Shown here one piece after another: positions 22,731 through 31,737 of a stretch of DNA of 64,000 nt. The DNA lies in NCBI RefSeq assembly GCF_039544305.1, contig NZ_BAABLK010000012.1:5722-69721 (forward strand). The letters are read 5' to 3'. The DNA comes from Paeniglutamicibacter antarcticus_C (GTDB taxonomy: Bacteria; Actinomycetota; Actinomycetes; Actinomycetales; Micrococcaceae). A program made the translations under genes and the position numbers. Position 1 is the stretch's first letter. Every line of letters begins with the position of its first letter. The notes below the pieces were generated by a model, which was not told where the DNA came from, searched no databases, and saw only the letters and a list, made by a program, of their open reading frames with translations.

Positions 22731-24956
22731 ATGAGCCCTTCTTCACCTCGTCAGACAGAACCACGTGCCACGGATCCAAAGGCCGAGGCCATCGGCCTCA
22801 AAACCGCTGCAACGACTGCTCCGGCACCACCGGAGGAGACCATGGACCGAAGCACTCCCGAGGACAAGTTCCTGTGGCTGGAGGAACTGGCTTCCGGGGA
22901 GGCCATGACCTGGGTCCTCGAACAGAACGCCCGTACCGAGGACGAACTCTTTGACGAGGATTTCGCGGCCACGCGGGAAGGGATCCTCGCGGTCCTGGAT
23001 GCGGCCGACAGGATCCCGATGGTCACCAAGCACGGCGCACACTACTACAACTTCTGGCGCGATTCGTTGCACCCCAAGGGGTTGTGGAGGCGCACCAGCT
23101 GGGAGTCATACCAACAGCCTGATCCGGTGTGGGAAGTACTGCTTGATGTCGATGCCCTGGCCAAGTCCGAGGGCATCGACTGGGTCTTTTCCGGAACACA
23201 GTTGCTTCGTCCGGAACCCGGCAACGAATACTCCCGGGCACTGGTCAAGTTGTCCCCCGACGGCGGGGACCAGGTGCGTGTGCGGGAGTTCGACATGCCA
23301 AACCTCGCCTTTGTCCAAGGAGGCTTCGACCTGCCGGTGGCAAAGACCAACGTTTCCTGGGCTGATCCCGACACGTTATTTGTGGCCACCGATTTCGGCG
23401 CCGGTTCGCTCACCCTCTCCTCATACGCCCGCACCGTGCGCCGGCTGGTCCGCGGAGGCGACCTTTCCACTGCCGAGGAAGTCTTCTCCGTCGACCCTTC
23501 CCACGTCCTGGCGTATGTTTCCCATGACTCGACCCCGGGCTTTGAACGCGACGTCGCCCATGACGTCATTGATTTCTACAATTCCAAGACCTTTGTGCGT
23601 CGCGGAAACGATTGGGTGCACCTGGCTGTGCCCACCGACGTCGGTGTCTCGCTGCACCGCAGCTGGGTGCTGTTCTCCCCGCAGACCCCGTGGATCCATG
23701 CCGGGGGCACACACGTTCCAGGTTCACTCGTCTTGGCCGATCTTGCTGGTTTCTTGGCCGGCACCGCAACCCTGCGTGACATCTTTGTCCCCACGGATTC
23801 CACGTCGCTGCAGTCAATTGGTTTCACGGCAAACCATATACTGCTCAACACCCTCAAGGATGTCTCCTCCGAGATCCTCATTTGCGATCCCGACCGCGAT
23901 TTCGCCATGCGCACCATGGACCTTGGTTCCCCGTTGCACAGCTTCAGCATCTCTCCCGTCGACGACGAGGATCCCCAATGTAGCGATGATTTCTGGCTGA
24001 CCTTGAGCGGATTCCTCACTCCCAGCGCGCTTGCCCGCGGAACCGTTGCCACCACGGAGAGCGAGAACGCTTCCACCAAGACCATCAAGAGCGCACCCGC
24101 CCGTTTCGATTCCAGCGACTTCGAGGTTTCCCAACACTTTGCCGTTTCAGACGACGGGACACGGGTCCCTTACTTCCAGGTCTCCCCGCGGGATCTTCCG
24201 CTCGACGGGAAAAACCCGGTGCTGATGAATGGCTACGGAGGCTTCCAGGCCAGTCTCACCCCAAGCTATCTCGGTGCGTTGGGTCCGGGCTGGCTGGCGC
24301 GAAGCACCTCGGAGGGCCGGCACGGAACCTACGTGGTGGCCAACATCCGTGGCGGCGGCGAATACGGTCCGCGATGGCACCGTGCGGCGCTGCAGGAAAA
24401 CCGGCATCGGGCGTACGAGGACTTCGCGGCCATCGCGCGGGATCTCATTTCCCGTGGAGTCACCTCCCGTGAGCACTTGGCCGCTACCGGCCGATCCAAC
24501 GGCGGGTTGCTCATGGGCAACATGATCACCGGCTACCCGGAGCTGTTCGGCGCGATCTCCTGTGGCGTCCCGTTACTGGACATGCGCAGGTACACCCGGC
24601 TTGCCGCCGGTCATTCCTGGATTGCGGAGTACGGGGACCCGGATGTGCCCCAGGACTGGGAATTCGTTCGGACGTTCTCCCCCTATCACCGTCTGGATGA
24701 TGCATTGCCCGAGGGAACAGATTACCCGGCTTCGCTGATTTGGAGCTCGACAAGTGATGACCGGGTCGGGCCTGTGCAGGCCCGCAAGATGGCCGCAAAG
24801 ATGATGGACATGGACGTGGGCAATGTCCGGTACCACGAGTCCCTTGACGGCGGACATGCCGGGGCAAGCGACAACGGCGCCACCGCTACCATGCTGGGCA
24901 CAAGCTACGAGTTCCTGTGGCGCAACATCACCGGCCAAGGCCGCGGTTTGGGCTAA
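22731..24956 (+). CDS. Prolyl oligopeptidase family serine peptidase (S9A)
   Basis: 741 residues from ATG 22731; GTG 22725 is an alternative. The first 40 residues are a low-complexity extension (Pro/Thr/Ala). A seven-bladed propeller (about 80-440) precedes the alpha/beta-hydrolase domain. GYGGFQASLTPSY is the oxyanion region, TGRSNGGLLMG holds the nucleophile Ser589, an Asp lies in SSTSDDRVGP, and the catalytic His is in DGGHAGASDN. No secretion signal is seen, so a cytoplasmic oligopeptidase that cuts after proline is expected. Length is normal for S9A enzymes. Confidence 0.93.
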   Translation: MSPSSPRQTEPRATDPKAEAIGLKTAATTAPAPPEETMDRSTPEDKFLWLEELASGEAMTWVLEQNARTEDELFDEDFAATREGILAVLDAADRIPMVTKHGAHYYNFWRDSLHPKGLWRRTSWESYQQPDPVWEVLLDVDALAKSEGIDWVFSGTQLLRPEPGNEYSRALVKLSPDGGDQVRVREFDMPNLAFVQGGFDLPVAKTNVSWADPDTLFVATDFGAGSLTLSSYARTVRRLVRGGDLSTAEEVFSVDPSHVLAYVSHDSTPGFERDVAHDVIDFYNSKTFVRRGNDWVHLAVPTDVGVSLHRSWVLFSPQTPWIHAGGTHVPGSLVLADLAGFLAGTATLRDIFVPTDSTSLQSIGFTANHILLNTLKDVSSEILICDPDRDFAMRTMDLGSPLHSFSISPVDDEDPQCSDDFWLTLSGFLTPSALARGTVATTESENASTKTIKSAPARFDSSDFEVSQHFAVSDDGTRVPYFQVSPRDLPLDGKNPVLMNGYGGFQASLTPSYLGALGPGWLARSTSEGRHGTYVVANIRGGGEYGPRWHRAALQENRHRAYEDFAAIARDLISRGVTSREHLAATGRSNGGLLMGNMITGYPELFGAISCGVPLLDMRRYTRLAAGHSWIAEYGDPDVPQDWEFVRTFSPYHRLDDALPEGTDYPASLIWSSTSDDRVGPVQARKMAAKMMDMDVGNVRYHESLDGGHAGASDNGATATMLGTSYEFLWRNITGQGRGLG

Positions 24957-25346
24957 ACGCCGGATGCCCGGCCGAGACGTAACCGCAGTTTCGGGCCCAA
25001 CCTGACCTCGTGGGGCAGCAGGCTCAGTTCCAACGGACCATTAACGAACCCGTGTTGCTGCGCTATCAGGCCAAGGTACTGCCAGTGGTCAGCGGCCGCG
25101 CTCTTCTGGCTCATGCTCTCGAACGGCTCATCGTGACCGACCACGACGAGCGCCGTTTCCCTGATCCCTGTCTCCGAGACAACGGTCCACTGCTGGTTTG
25201 TGCCCCCATCCCCGGTCGTCGAGGAGCAGGATCTTGCCTCCGTTCTCCAGCACCATTTCGAGCCGCACGGCCACGGATACCTGGCCTTTGCTTGACTAGG
25301 AGTCATCGAGTTCGGCGGTGACGAGCAGTGAGATTGCGCGTGTCAT
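24953..25346 (-). pseudogene. Broken small gene of unknown family
   Basis: Read from ATG 25346, the reverse strand gives MTRAISLLVTAELDDS, then a TAG at 25298-25296. The frame resumes with KGQVSVAVRLEMVLENGG and ILLLDDRGW. At the C5/G5 run 25203-25207 the sense shifts by one base and continues QQWTVVSETGIRETALVVVGHDEPFESM to a stop at 24953. With one G removed and the TAG ignored, a 130-residue soluble protein results. Codon bias fits the neighbours. I do not recognise the family. It overlaps the end of the peptidase gene by 4 nt. Confidence 0.55.
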
Positions 25347-25430
25347 GGGTTCCACGCCACCTTCCCGGCGCTTTCGGGCCCCGGGATTCCGCGGGATTCG
25401 GTGCGGTACTGCCGTGACGGGGTGCTCGTT

Positions 25431-25459
25431 TTGTGTGCCGAGCCAGCTTTGGGTAGTCT
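25431..25459 (+). promoter_or_regulatory. Promoter of tRNA-Ser(GCU)
   Basis: TTGTGT (25431-25436), 17-nt spacer, TAGTCT (25454-25459), 23 nt upstream of the tRNA. Confidence 0.6.
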
Positions 25460-25482
25460 AGGGGAGCTGGAAACAGTGAAAT

Positions 25483-25571
25483 GGACACGTGCCAGAGCGG
25501 CCGAATGGGCTTCACTGCTAATGAAGTGTCGGGGTTAAACTCGACCGGGGGTTCAAATCCCCCCGTGTCCG
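25483..25571 (+). tRNA. tRNA-Ser (GCU)
   Basis: 89 nt, class II. The acceptor stem is GGACACG/CGTGTCC, the anticodon stem CTTCA/TGAAG with loop CTGCTAA and anticodon GCT, the variable arm is TGTCGGGGTTAAACTCGACC, and the T arm is GGGGG TTCAAAT CCCCC. CCA is not encoded. A 12-bp terminator begins 4 nt after the gene. Confidence 0.96.
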
Positions 25572-25574
25572 CTG

Positions 25575-25604
25575 AAATAGCCTCGATATTTTTCGAGGCT
25601 ATTT
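25575..25604 (+). terminator. Terminator of tRNA-Ser(GCU)
   Basis: AAATAGCCTCGA (25575-25586) pairs with TCGAGGCTATTT (25593-25604) around TATTTT, followed by TCGTTT. Confidence 0.88.
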
Positions 25605-25727
25605 TCGTTTAAGTTTCGTTTAGTCTTTATGGCGCAGAGCAGTCGGCCGGATTTATCGACAACCGCAAAACTGCGTGGCGCTGGCTCCGGTGGCGGGAAT
25701 CAACCACTTGTGCCCAGCTTCGTGGTC

Positions 25728-26663
25728 TTACTTCTCGCCATCCCCAAAGGCATTGAGCAATGTTCGCACCATCTCGTCGGGAAGGCCCGTGTGGCGGACA
25801 ACGATGCCCGTTGCCGCGTCCATCTCTCCTAGGCGCAAGTGGTCCAGAAGTTCCGAACGCTCGGGCTCATCCAGGTCGTTGATGCCGAACTTCACCACAC
25901 CATCAGGTCCCTGCCCTTCAAAGCTGAAATCGGCGATGTTGGAGGTTGCCGCGCTGTTTCCACTCAAGGGTGAGGCCGCCAGCATCCGCAGGATCTCTAC
26001 CTGCTCCAGCCCCGAGTGCTTGGCTATGAGAGCCGCCGCTCCGGGGAGGTCTTGGTCGCGGACGAGCGAAAGGAACTGGTCGTATTCGGCAGGTGGCAGG
26101 TCCTCGCTGGCGAATTCCCGCGATTCGCCGTCCACCAGGTAGGAAACCTTGAATTGGGTGGACGTCTGCTCCGTGTCGCTTCCAAACTCTTCGGCCCATT
26201 CGCTGGGCACCACCCATGGATCGTCGGCAAGAGTACCTGGGGCGTGGAGTGCCGGAAGTTCTGTGGCGGCATCGGGTTCCCGCGTCGTCGAAGCCGGCTG
26301 TTCGTCCGTCTTGGCCGCCTCACGCTCGGCTTCGAGCTGCTGGCTGATGGTTGGGCCGGCTACGGGTTCCTGGCGTACTTGGGGGAAACGTTCCAGGCTG
26401 CGAACGGCAACGATGCTGGCTTTGTACCCTTCGCCGGTCATCGCCTTGTAGTTTTGGACCGCTGCCATGAAATCACCCTGCGCCAAGGACTTGTACACCG
26501 CACGGTGGCCCTCGGCCGTCAGCTTGGAGGCCACGAGCTGGGCCGATTCCGGGGTGATGGCGGCGGCCACCTCGGCAGAGTTCTTGATGCGCAACTTCCG
26601 CAAGCCCAGCCAGGCTAGTCCGGCAATGAGCAGCGGGACGAGAACCCAGAGCAGTGTTTCCAT
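25728..26663 (-). CDS. Membrane-anchored hypothetical protein with three internal repeats
   Basis: 311 residues. Residues 2-20 form one membrane helix followed by a basic stretch (RKLRIKN), so the rest is cytoplasmic. A disordered acidic linker covers about 100-165. Three segments of about 38 residues resemble each other: around 52-90 (VYKSLAQGDFMAAVQNYKAM), 195-232 (LVRDQDLPGAAALIAKHSGL) and 272-308 (LRLGEMDAATGIVVRHTGL). Each reads L-x(4)-D/M-x(2)-A-A/T...G-L/Y followed by a helix ending in L. The pattern recalls helical modules that bind other proteins. TAGTCT ends 6 nt before the ATG on the reverse strand. Function unknown. Confidence 0.75.
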   Translation of the reverse strand: METLLWVLVPLLIAGLAWLGLRKLRIKNSAEVAAAITPESAQLVASKLTAEGHRAVYKSLAQGDFMAAVQNYKAMTGEGYKASIVAVRSLERFPQVRQEPVAGPTISQQLEAEREAAKTDEQPASTTREPDAATELPALHAPGTLADDPWVVPSEWAEEFGSDTEQTSTQFKVSYLVDGESREFASEDLPPAEYDQFLSLVRDQDLPGAAALIAKHSGLEQVEILRMLAASPLSGNSAATSNIADFSFEGQGPDGVVKFGINDLDEPERSELLDHLRLGEMDAATGIVVRHTGLPDEMVRTLLNAFGDGEK

Positions 26664-26750
26664 ACCTCTAGACTACGGCCCGGCGGGACCCAGCGCTAAG
26701 TTACCTGCAGCTTTGGTTGCGTCCGCGGCTGCAGGTTCCCCGCCCACCGC

Positions 26751-28886
26751 CTAGCCGGCCACGCCAAGGACAAAGGGGAGCACCCCGGGCGCTCCCGCTT
26801 GTCGCAGGGTCCTTGCCGCTTCGGTCAGCGACCACCGGCTGTCCGCGAGGTCATCGAGCAGTAGTACGGGGCCCGGGGCACCGGCCAGGCGCTCGGCCAT
26901 CTCCGCGGGAACAAGAAACTGGTCCCAGACGGCAGCAAGCCGGAACGCGGAGTTTCCCCCGGAGTCACCGCGCGGACCGTGATCCCTGTATTCAAGCTGT
27001 CCAAGGTAGGGCAACTGCCCGATGCTTGAAATCCCCTGGGCAAACGATCCGATTAGTTGCGGGCGGGATCGCGAAGGCATGGATACCACCGCGACCGGCC
27101 TGTCCGACCATTTCCATTCGCTAAGTACCTTTACACACGCGTCGAGCATGGCCTGGGGAATAGAAGCATCGGGCTCGTCCCCGCTTTGCAGCAAGGCACG
27201 CAACCTGCCACCCCAGCCCAGGTCGGTCAACCGGGCCAAGGCCCGCCCGTCCTCGGCCTGAAAATCGGGCTTGATCTTGCCCTTGAGCGGAACACCCAGC
27301 TTTTCCATGCCGCCGGGATACATCCGGCGTGCCTCGACCAACGCGCCGACCCGGCCCAACGCCGTCTGTGCGGAGTCCTTTGCCGATTCCTGGATATCGT
27401 CGCTGAACCAGATCCCTGCACAGTTATCACAACGTCCGCAAGGGACCGCCGCCGGATCGTCGAGCGCCCGGGAAAGGAACTCCATGCGACAGGTCTTCAG
27501 GTTTTCGTAGTCCAGCATCGCGTTCTGCTCCGCCACACGAGCCGCCGCCACCCGCTGGTAGCGGTCGGCGTCATAGAACCACTGCGCGTTGGACCGGATC
27601 CACCCGCCCGAGACGCGTTCGACGGCGCCATCCACGGCCAGTACCTTGAGCAGCAGCTCGAGCGGGGTCCGTTTGATGTTGACCCGCGCCTCGAGTGCCG
27701 GCACTGAGAGCGGGCCCTGTGTGGCCCCGAGTTCTTGCAGTACGGCGTGCGCCTTTTGTTCATCAGGCATCGAACTGGTGGCGAAGTAGCGCCAGATATC
27801 GCGGTCCTGCGGGCCAGGAAGCAGCAAGACGTCCGCGTTGATGCTTCCACGTCCGGCGCGGCCCACCTGTTGGTAGTAAGCCACCGGGGAGCTTGGCGCC
27901 CCAACGTGGATGACGAACCCAAGGTCAGGCTTGTCGAAGCCCATTCCCAGTGCACTGGTGGCTACCAACGCCTTGACCTCGTTATTTTTCAGTGCGGTTT
28001 CGGCGCGCTGGCGTTCCTCGGTATCGGTGCGCCCGGAGTACGCCAGCACCTTGTGGCCGGCCTCGGCCAGCAACCGGGCTATGTCCTCGGCGGCCGAGAC
28101 CGTCAAGGTGTAGATGATTCCCGAACCGTGGAAGTCGTTGAGATGGGTGAGCAGCCAAGCGAACTGCGATCGCGGCGAGGGCAAGCGCAGGACCCCCAGT
28201 CGCAGGGATTCGCGGGCCAGTGCACCGCGCAACGTAAAGACGTCGGCTCCGCCCACGGCCAACTGCTCCTGTACGTCATCAACCACACGCTCGTTGGCGG
28301 TGGCGGTGGTGGCCAGCACCGGGATGTTGCCGGGCAGCGCATTGATCAGGTCCTTGATGCGGCGGTAGTCGGGGCGAAAGTCATGACCCCAGTCGGAGAT
28401 GCAATGCGCCTCGTCGATGACCAAAAGCCCCATTCTCCTGATGAGCGTGGGCAGCTGTGTGTCCCGGAAGACGGGGTTGTTCAGCCGTTCCGGGGATACC
28501 AGCAGCACGTCCAGCTCGTCATTGGCGAGCTTGGAGGCAATGGCTTCCCAGTCCAGTGCGTTCGCCGAGTTGATGGCTTCTGCCCGGACCCCCGCGCGCG
28601 ATGCCGCTGCGACTTGGTCTCGCATCAGCGCAAGCAACGGGGAAACGATCAGCGTCGGGCCTGCGCCGCGGGCGCGCAAAAGAAGCGATGCCACGAAGTA
28701 CACGGCCGATTTCCCCCAACCCGTTCGCTGCACCACCAGGGCACGGCGGCCCCCGGCGACCAATGCCTCAATGGCCTCGAACTGGCCATCATGGAATTCT
28801 GCGTCGTCCCTGCCCACCAGGGAACGCAGGATGGTAGTGGCTGCGGAGCGCAAGTCCGCCGTAGTGCTGGGTGTTGTGGCATCCAT
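26751..28886 (-). CDS. RecQ-type ATP-dependent DNA helicase with phosphoribosyltransferase-like tail
   Basis: 711 residues from ATG 28886 (AATACT ends 7 nt upstream on the reverse strand; a GTG/ATG 10 codons earlier is less likely). Helicase core: RTGWGKSAVYF (Walker A), VIDEAHCISDWGHDFRPDY (DEAH), ALGMGFDKPDL and YYQQVGRAGR (motif VI), then the zinc site CRMEF...CGRCDNC. The HRDC domain of classical RecQ is missing. Instead the last 115 residues read like a ComFC-type phosphoribosyltransferase (MPSRSRPQLIGSFAQ; VLLLDDLADSRWSLTEAA). It unwinds DNA 3' to 5' during repair; the tail's role is unknown. Confidence 0.9.
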   Translation of the reverse strand: MDATTPSTTADLRSAATTILRSLVGRDDAEFHDGQFEAIEALVAGGRRALVVQRTGWGKSAVYFVASLLLRARGAGPTLIVSPLLALMRDQVAAASRAGVRAEAINSANALDWEAIASKLANDELDVLLVSPERLNNPVFRDTQLPTLIRRMGLLVIDEAHCISDWGHDFRPDYRRIKDLINALPGNIPVLATTATANERVVDDVQEQLAVGGADVFTLRGALARESLRLGVLRLPSPRSQFAWLLTHLNDFHGSGIIYTLTVSAAEDIARLLAEAGHKVLAYSGRTDTEERQRAETALKNNEVKALVATSALGMGFDKPDLGFVIHVGAPSSPVAYYQQVGRAGRGSINADVLLLPGPQDRDIWRYFATSSMPDEQKAHAVLQELGATQGPLSVPALEARVNIKRTPLELLLKVLAVDGAVERVSGGWIRSNAQWFYDADRYQRVAAARVAEQNAMLDYENLKTCRMEFLSRALDDPAAVPCGRCDNCAGIWFSDDIQESAKDSAQTALGRVGALVEARRMYPGGMEKLGVPLKGKIKPDFQAEDGRALARLTDLGWGGRLRALLQSGDEPDASIPQAMLDACVKVLSEWKWSDRPVAVVSMPSRSRPQLIGSFAQGISSIGQLPYLGQLEYRDHGPRGDSGGNSAFRLAAVWDQFLVPAEMAERLAGAPGPVLLLDDLADSRWSLTEAARTLRQAGAPGVLPFVLGVAG

Positions 28887-28982
28887 GGGCCCCAGTATTC
28901 CAGTGTCCGCCGACACTTGCCCGCACCTATGGCACTACTCACCTTGCATGCGTCGGTTCCTTGCGGCGGGACGCCAACCGGA

Positions 28983-28988
28983 TAGGCT
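28983..28988 (+). promoter_or_regulatory. Leaderless-type promoter of the phosphomannomutase gene
   Basis: TAGGCT, 7 nt before GTG 28996; a -35-like TTGCGG lies at 28961-28966 (16-nt spacer). Confidence 0.6.
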
Positions 28989-28995
28989 CATGAGC

Positions 28996-30477
28996 GTGAG
29001 TGTGGAAATCGATCTTTCTGAGTCCTTCAAGGCATACGACGTGCGCGGCATAGTCGGGGCCACCATTACCGCCGAGGCGGTCGAAGCCATTGGCGCGGCA
29101 TTTGTCGACGTACTGGGCCTGGCAGGCCACCACGTGCTGGTCGGCGGAGACATGCGCCCGTCCTCCCCCGAATTTTCCGCAGCTTTCGCGCGCGGCGCCG
29201 CCTATCGCGGTGCCAACCCGAAGATGCTCGGGCTGATCTCCACCGACGAGCTATACTTCGCCGCAGGATCACTGGATTGCGCTGGGGTCGTGTTCACTGC
29301 CAGCCACAACCCGGCCGCCTACAACGGCATCAAGATGGCCAAGGCAGGTGCCGTCCCGGTTTCTTCCGACACTGGTCTCTATGAGATCCGCGACTTGGCG
29401 CAGATCTACCTCGACGAGGGCCTTCCGGTGTCCACCGAGGCACCCGAGGGCACCATCTCCGAATACGATGCCTTGGCCGATTATGCAGCCTACCTGCGCT
29501 CGCTGGTGGATCTGGCGGACATCCGTCCATTGAAGGTCGTGGTGGATGCGGCAAACGGGATGGGTGGGCTGACCACGCCCGCGGTCCTGGGCGACACACT
29601 GCTGCCGGGGCTTCCGCTGGAAATCATCGAGATGTACTTCGAGCTCGATGGCACCTTCCCCAACCACCCGGCCAACCCACTGGAACCGGAGAACCTGCGC
29701 GACCTGCAGACTGCGGTGATCAAGCACGGTGCGGATATCGGTTTGGCGTTCGACGGTGACGCCGATCGATGCTTCGTCATCGATGAATTGGGCGACCCGG
29801 TGTCCCCCTCGGCTATCACCGCCCTAGTGGCGGTTCGCGAAATAGCCCGCGCACAGGCCGCCGGGGAGCAGACACCGGTGATCATCCACAACCTGATCAC
29901 CTCCCGCGCCGTCCCCGAGGCAGTCACCGCCGCCGGCGGGCATCCAGTGGTGACCCGTGTGGGCCACTCTTTCATCAAGGCCGTGATGGCCGCCGAAGGC
30001 GCTGTCTTTGGCGGGGAGCACTCTGCGCACTACTACTTTCGTGATTTCTACAATGCGGATACCGGCATGCTGGCAGCCATGCATGTGCTGGCGGCCTTGG
30101 GCCACCAAGAAACCGCACTGAGTGAATTCGCTGCCGAATACGAGCCGTATGTCTCTTCCGGGGAGATCAATTCCGAGGTCGAGGACAAAGCCGGCGCCGT
30201 GGCTCGCGTGCTCGCGGAATTCGCCGACGGACATGGCAACAACCCCGCGAACCAAGGCGTCATCGGCGCTGCAAGCCACCCGGATTTGGCAGGGCATGAA
30301 ACAGTGGTAAGTACGCTGGATGGAACGACGGTGACGGCATCCGACGGTTCATTTTGGTTCAACCTCCGCCCGTCCAACACCGAACCCTTCCTCCGCTACA
30401 ACGGAGAAGCCATTGACAGCAAGACCATGGAACTCGTCCGCGACGGAGTTCTGGACATCGTCAGGAGCAACGCATGA
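28996..30477 (+). CDS. manB: Phosphomannomutase / phosphoglucomutase
   Basis: 493 residues of the alpha-D-phosphohexomutase family. FTASHNPAAYNGIKM holds the phosphoserine, AFDGDADRCFVID the metal-binding DGDxD loop, GGEHSAHYYFRDFYNADTG the sugar-binding loop, and RPSNTEPFLRYN the phosphate-binding loop. It interconverts mannose- or glucose-6-P and -1-P for cell-envelope and glycan precursors. GTG 28996 is favoured by the promoter spacing; ATG 28990 is possible. It is co-translated with the next gene (4-nt overlap). Confidence 0.94.
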   Translation: MSVEIDLSESFKAYDVRGIVGATITAEAVEAIGAAFVDVLGLAGHHVLVGGDMRPSSPEFSAAFARGAAYRGANPKMLGLISTDELYFAAGSLDCAGVVFTASHNPAAYNGIKMAKAGAVPVSSDTGLYEIRDLAQIYLDEGLPVSTEAPEGTISEYDALADYAAYLRSLVDLADIRPLKVVVDAANGMGGLTTPAVLGDTLLPGLPLEIIEMYFELDGTFPNHPANPLEPENLRDLQTAVIKHGADIGLAFDGDADRCFVIDELGDPVSPSAITALVAVREIARAQAAGEQTPVIIHNLITSRAVPEAVTAAGGHPVVTRVGHSFIKAVMAAEGAVFGGEHSAHYYFRDFYNADTGMLAAMHVLAALGHQETALSEFAAEYEPYVSSGEINSEVEDKAGAVARVLAEFADGHGNNPANQGVIGAASHPDLAGHETVVSTLDGTTVTASDGSFWFNLRPSNTEPFLRYNGEAIDSKTMELVRDGVLDIVRSNA

Positions 30478-30956
30478 GCACCCCAGAAAACAAGATCGCC
30501 GAACTCGACGCCGCTGCCCAGGCAGAGCTGAACAAGGTCCTGGGCACCGCCCTGGGAGTAGCCCGCGAGCAGCTTGAGGAGCAGGGAGTCTTCCTGCCTT
30601 TCGCCATCGCCGTTGAACCCGCCACTGAGGAAAACTCCGAGCCGGAGGTGCGCCTGCTCGCCGTCCAGCCGGCAGAGGACCCGGAAAATCCCGAAGCCGA
30701 CATCGACGCCGAGGTAATGATGGCAGACCTGGTCCAGCTGCTTAACGACCAGCGCGAGACCTTCAACGCCGTCGCATTCGTCTCCGACGTCACGCTGCTG
30801 GATGAGGGCAAGGACGCCGTCCATGTCCTCGCCGAGCATCGCGATGGAGGTTCGGTCGCCATTGTCCAGCCCTACACCGCACCGGATCCGGAAACCGGGG
30901 TCTGGGAGTTTTCCGAGCCCAGTGCCGAGGCTGGCCAGCTCCAGGTCTGGATCTAG
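30474..30956 (+). CDS. Conserved hypothetical acidic protein
   Basis: 160 residues starting inside the manB stop (ATGA overlap). Very acidic, no signal peptide or membrane segment. The layout alternates helices and strands: AELNKVLGTALGVAREQLEEQG, then LPFAIAVEP, then VRLLAVQP, a second helix, and FNAVAFVSDVTLL and DAVHVLAEH strands. It looks like a compact alpha/beta fold of the kind seen in actinobacterial DUF proteins behind manB. No motif allows a function to be stated. Co-expression with manB is likely. Confidence 0.7.
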   Translation: MSTPENKIAELDAAAQAELNKVLGTALGVAREQLEEQGVFLPFAIAVEPATEENSEPEVRLLAVQPAEDPENPEADIDAEVMMADLVQLLNDQRETFNAVAFVSDVTLLDEGKDAVHVLAEHRDGGSVAIVQPYTAPDPETGVWEFSEPSAEAGQLQVWI

Positions 30957-30975
30957 CCTCCATACACACTTTGGT

Positions 30976-31013
30976 CTGTGGCCCGGGATCGCGCGAGCGG
31001 TTCCGGGCCACAG
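30976..31013 (+). terminator. Hairpin after the manB operon
   Basis: CTGTGGCCCGG (30976-30986) pairs with CCGGGCCACAG (31003-31013), extended by two more pairs (one G-U), loop 12 nt. There is no U-tract. Confidence 0.7.
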
Positions 31014-31088
31014 CTCTTGATCCGTGCGGCCAGTGCGGCTCGGCACAGATTGCTGTACCCCGGCATGACACCTGCGAGAATAGGTCAT

Positions 31089-31526
31089 GTGAAGCTCAGC
31101 GCCTTCGCAGATGTCTGTCTGCGCACCTTGATGTTTCTCGGCTCCCGTCGCGACCAACTGGTCACCACCAAGGAAATCGCCGAGAAAATCGGTGTGCCCT
31201 ATAACCACGTGGCCAAAGCCGTTGTGGAACTGCGCAAGCGCGGCGCCCTGGATGTTGCGCGTGGGCGCTACGGGGGATCCCAAATCACCGACCTCGGCCT
31301 GGCACTGCGCGTGGGCACCCTGATGCGTGACCTCGATCTTCGCGAAGACGTTGTCGACTGCGTTTCCGAAGCCGGGGTCCCCTGCCCGCTGATCGCTGCC
31401 TGCGCGCTGCGCGGCGCACTGCGCCGGGCGCGCGAAGCCTTCTATGCCGAGCTCGACCTGCTCAGTGTCGAGGATCTCACCGTGGCCTCCAGCAAGACCT
31501 TCGTGCCGTTCCCGGCGCTTCCTTAG
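31089..31526 (+). CDS. nsrR: Rrf2-family nitric oxide sensor NsrR
   Basis: 145 residues from GTG 31089. A winged helix (1-65, KEIAEKIGVPYNHVAKAV as the recognition part) is followed by the dimerisation helix and an iron-sulfur loop with Cys91, Cys99 and Cys105 (spacing C-x7-C-x5-C). Asp8 is also present; in Streptomyces NsrR the equivalent Asp8 is the fourth ligand of the [4Fe-4S] cluster. It lies next to hmp, the classic NsrR target, and an inverted repeat suited to NsrR precedes hmp. It should repress hmp until NO damages the cluster. Confidence 0.93.
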   Translation: MKLSAFADVCLRTLMFLGSRRDQLVTTKEIAEKIGVPYNHVAKAVVELRKRGALDVARGRYGGSQITDLGLALRVGTLMRDLDLREDVVDCVSEAGVPCPLIAACALRGALRRAREAFYAELDLLSVEDLTVASSKTFVPFPALP

Positions 31527-31645
31527 CCTCCAGGAAGCCCGGTTTCCCGGGGTTCCGCTAGCCTCTGTCCGTCCACGGCGCCAAGAGCATCCTGCGCCCT
31601 GGATCTCCAGTGAACAGCAAATTCCGCTGAATGCGACAGTCCGAT

Positions 31646-31707
31646 TTGCTTCGAACTTCTACTCCCTGTAGAAATGAATTATCAATCTTGCATGAAAGAT
31701 GCAAGAT
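31646..31707 (+). promoter_or_regulatory. hmp promoter with NsrR-type operator
   Basis: -35 TTGCTT (31646-31651), 17-nt spacer, -10 TAGAAA (31669-31674). An inverted repeat follows: ATCTTGCAT (31685-31693), GAAAG, ATGCAAGAT (31699-31707), with perfect 9-bp arms. It covers the expected transcription start, where a repressor would block. NsrR sites in other bacteria share the GATGCA/TGCATC core. Confidence 0.75.
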
Positions 31708-31737
31708 AGGAACCACAGTTCGCCAAGGAGCCCCAAG

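Noticed and set aside
24960..25480. Signal recognition particle RNA or tmRNA in the gap before tRNA-Ser(GCU)
   Set aside because: The conserved SRP core (GGAAGGAAGCA type) and the tmRNA ends are absent here and in the other gaps.
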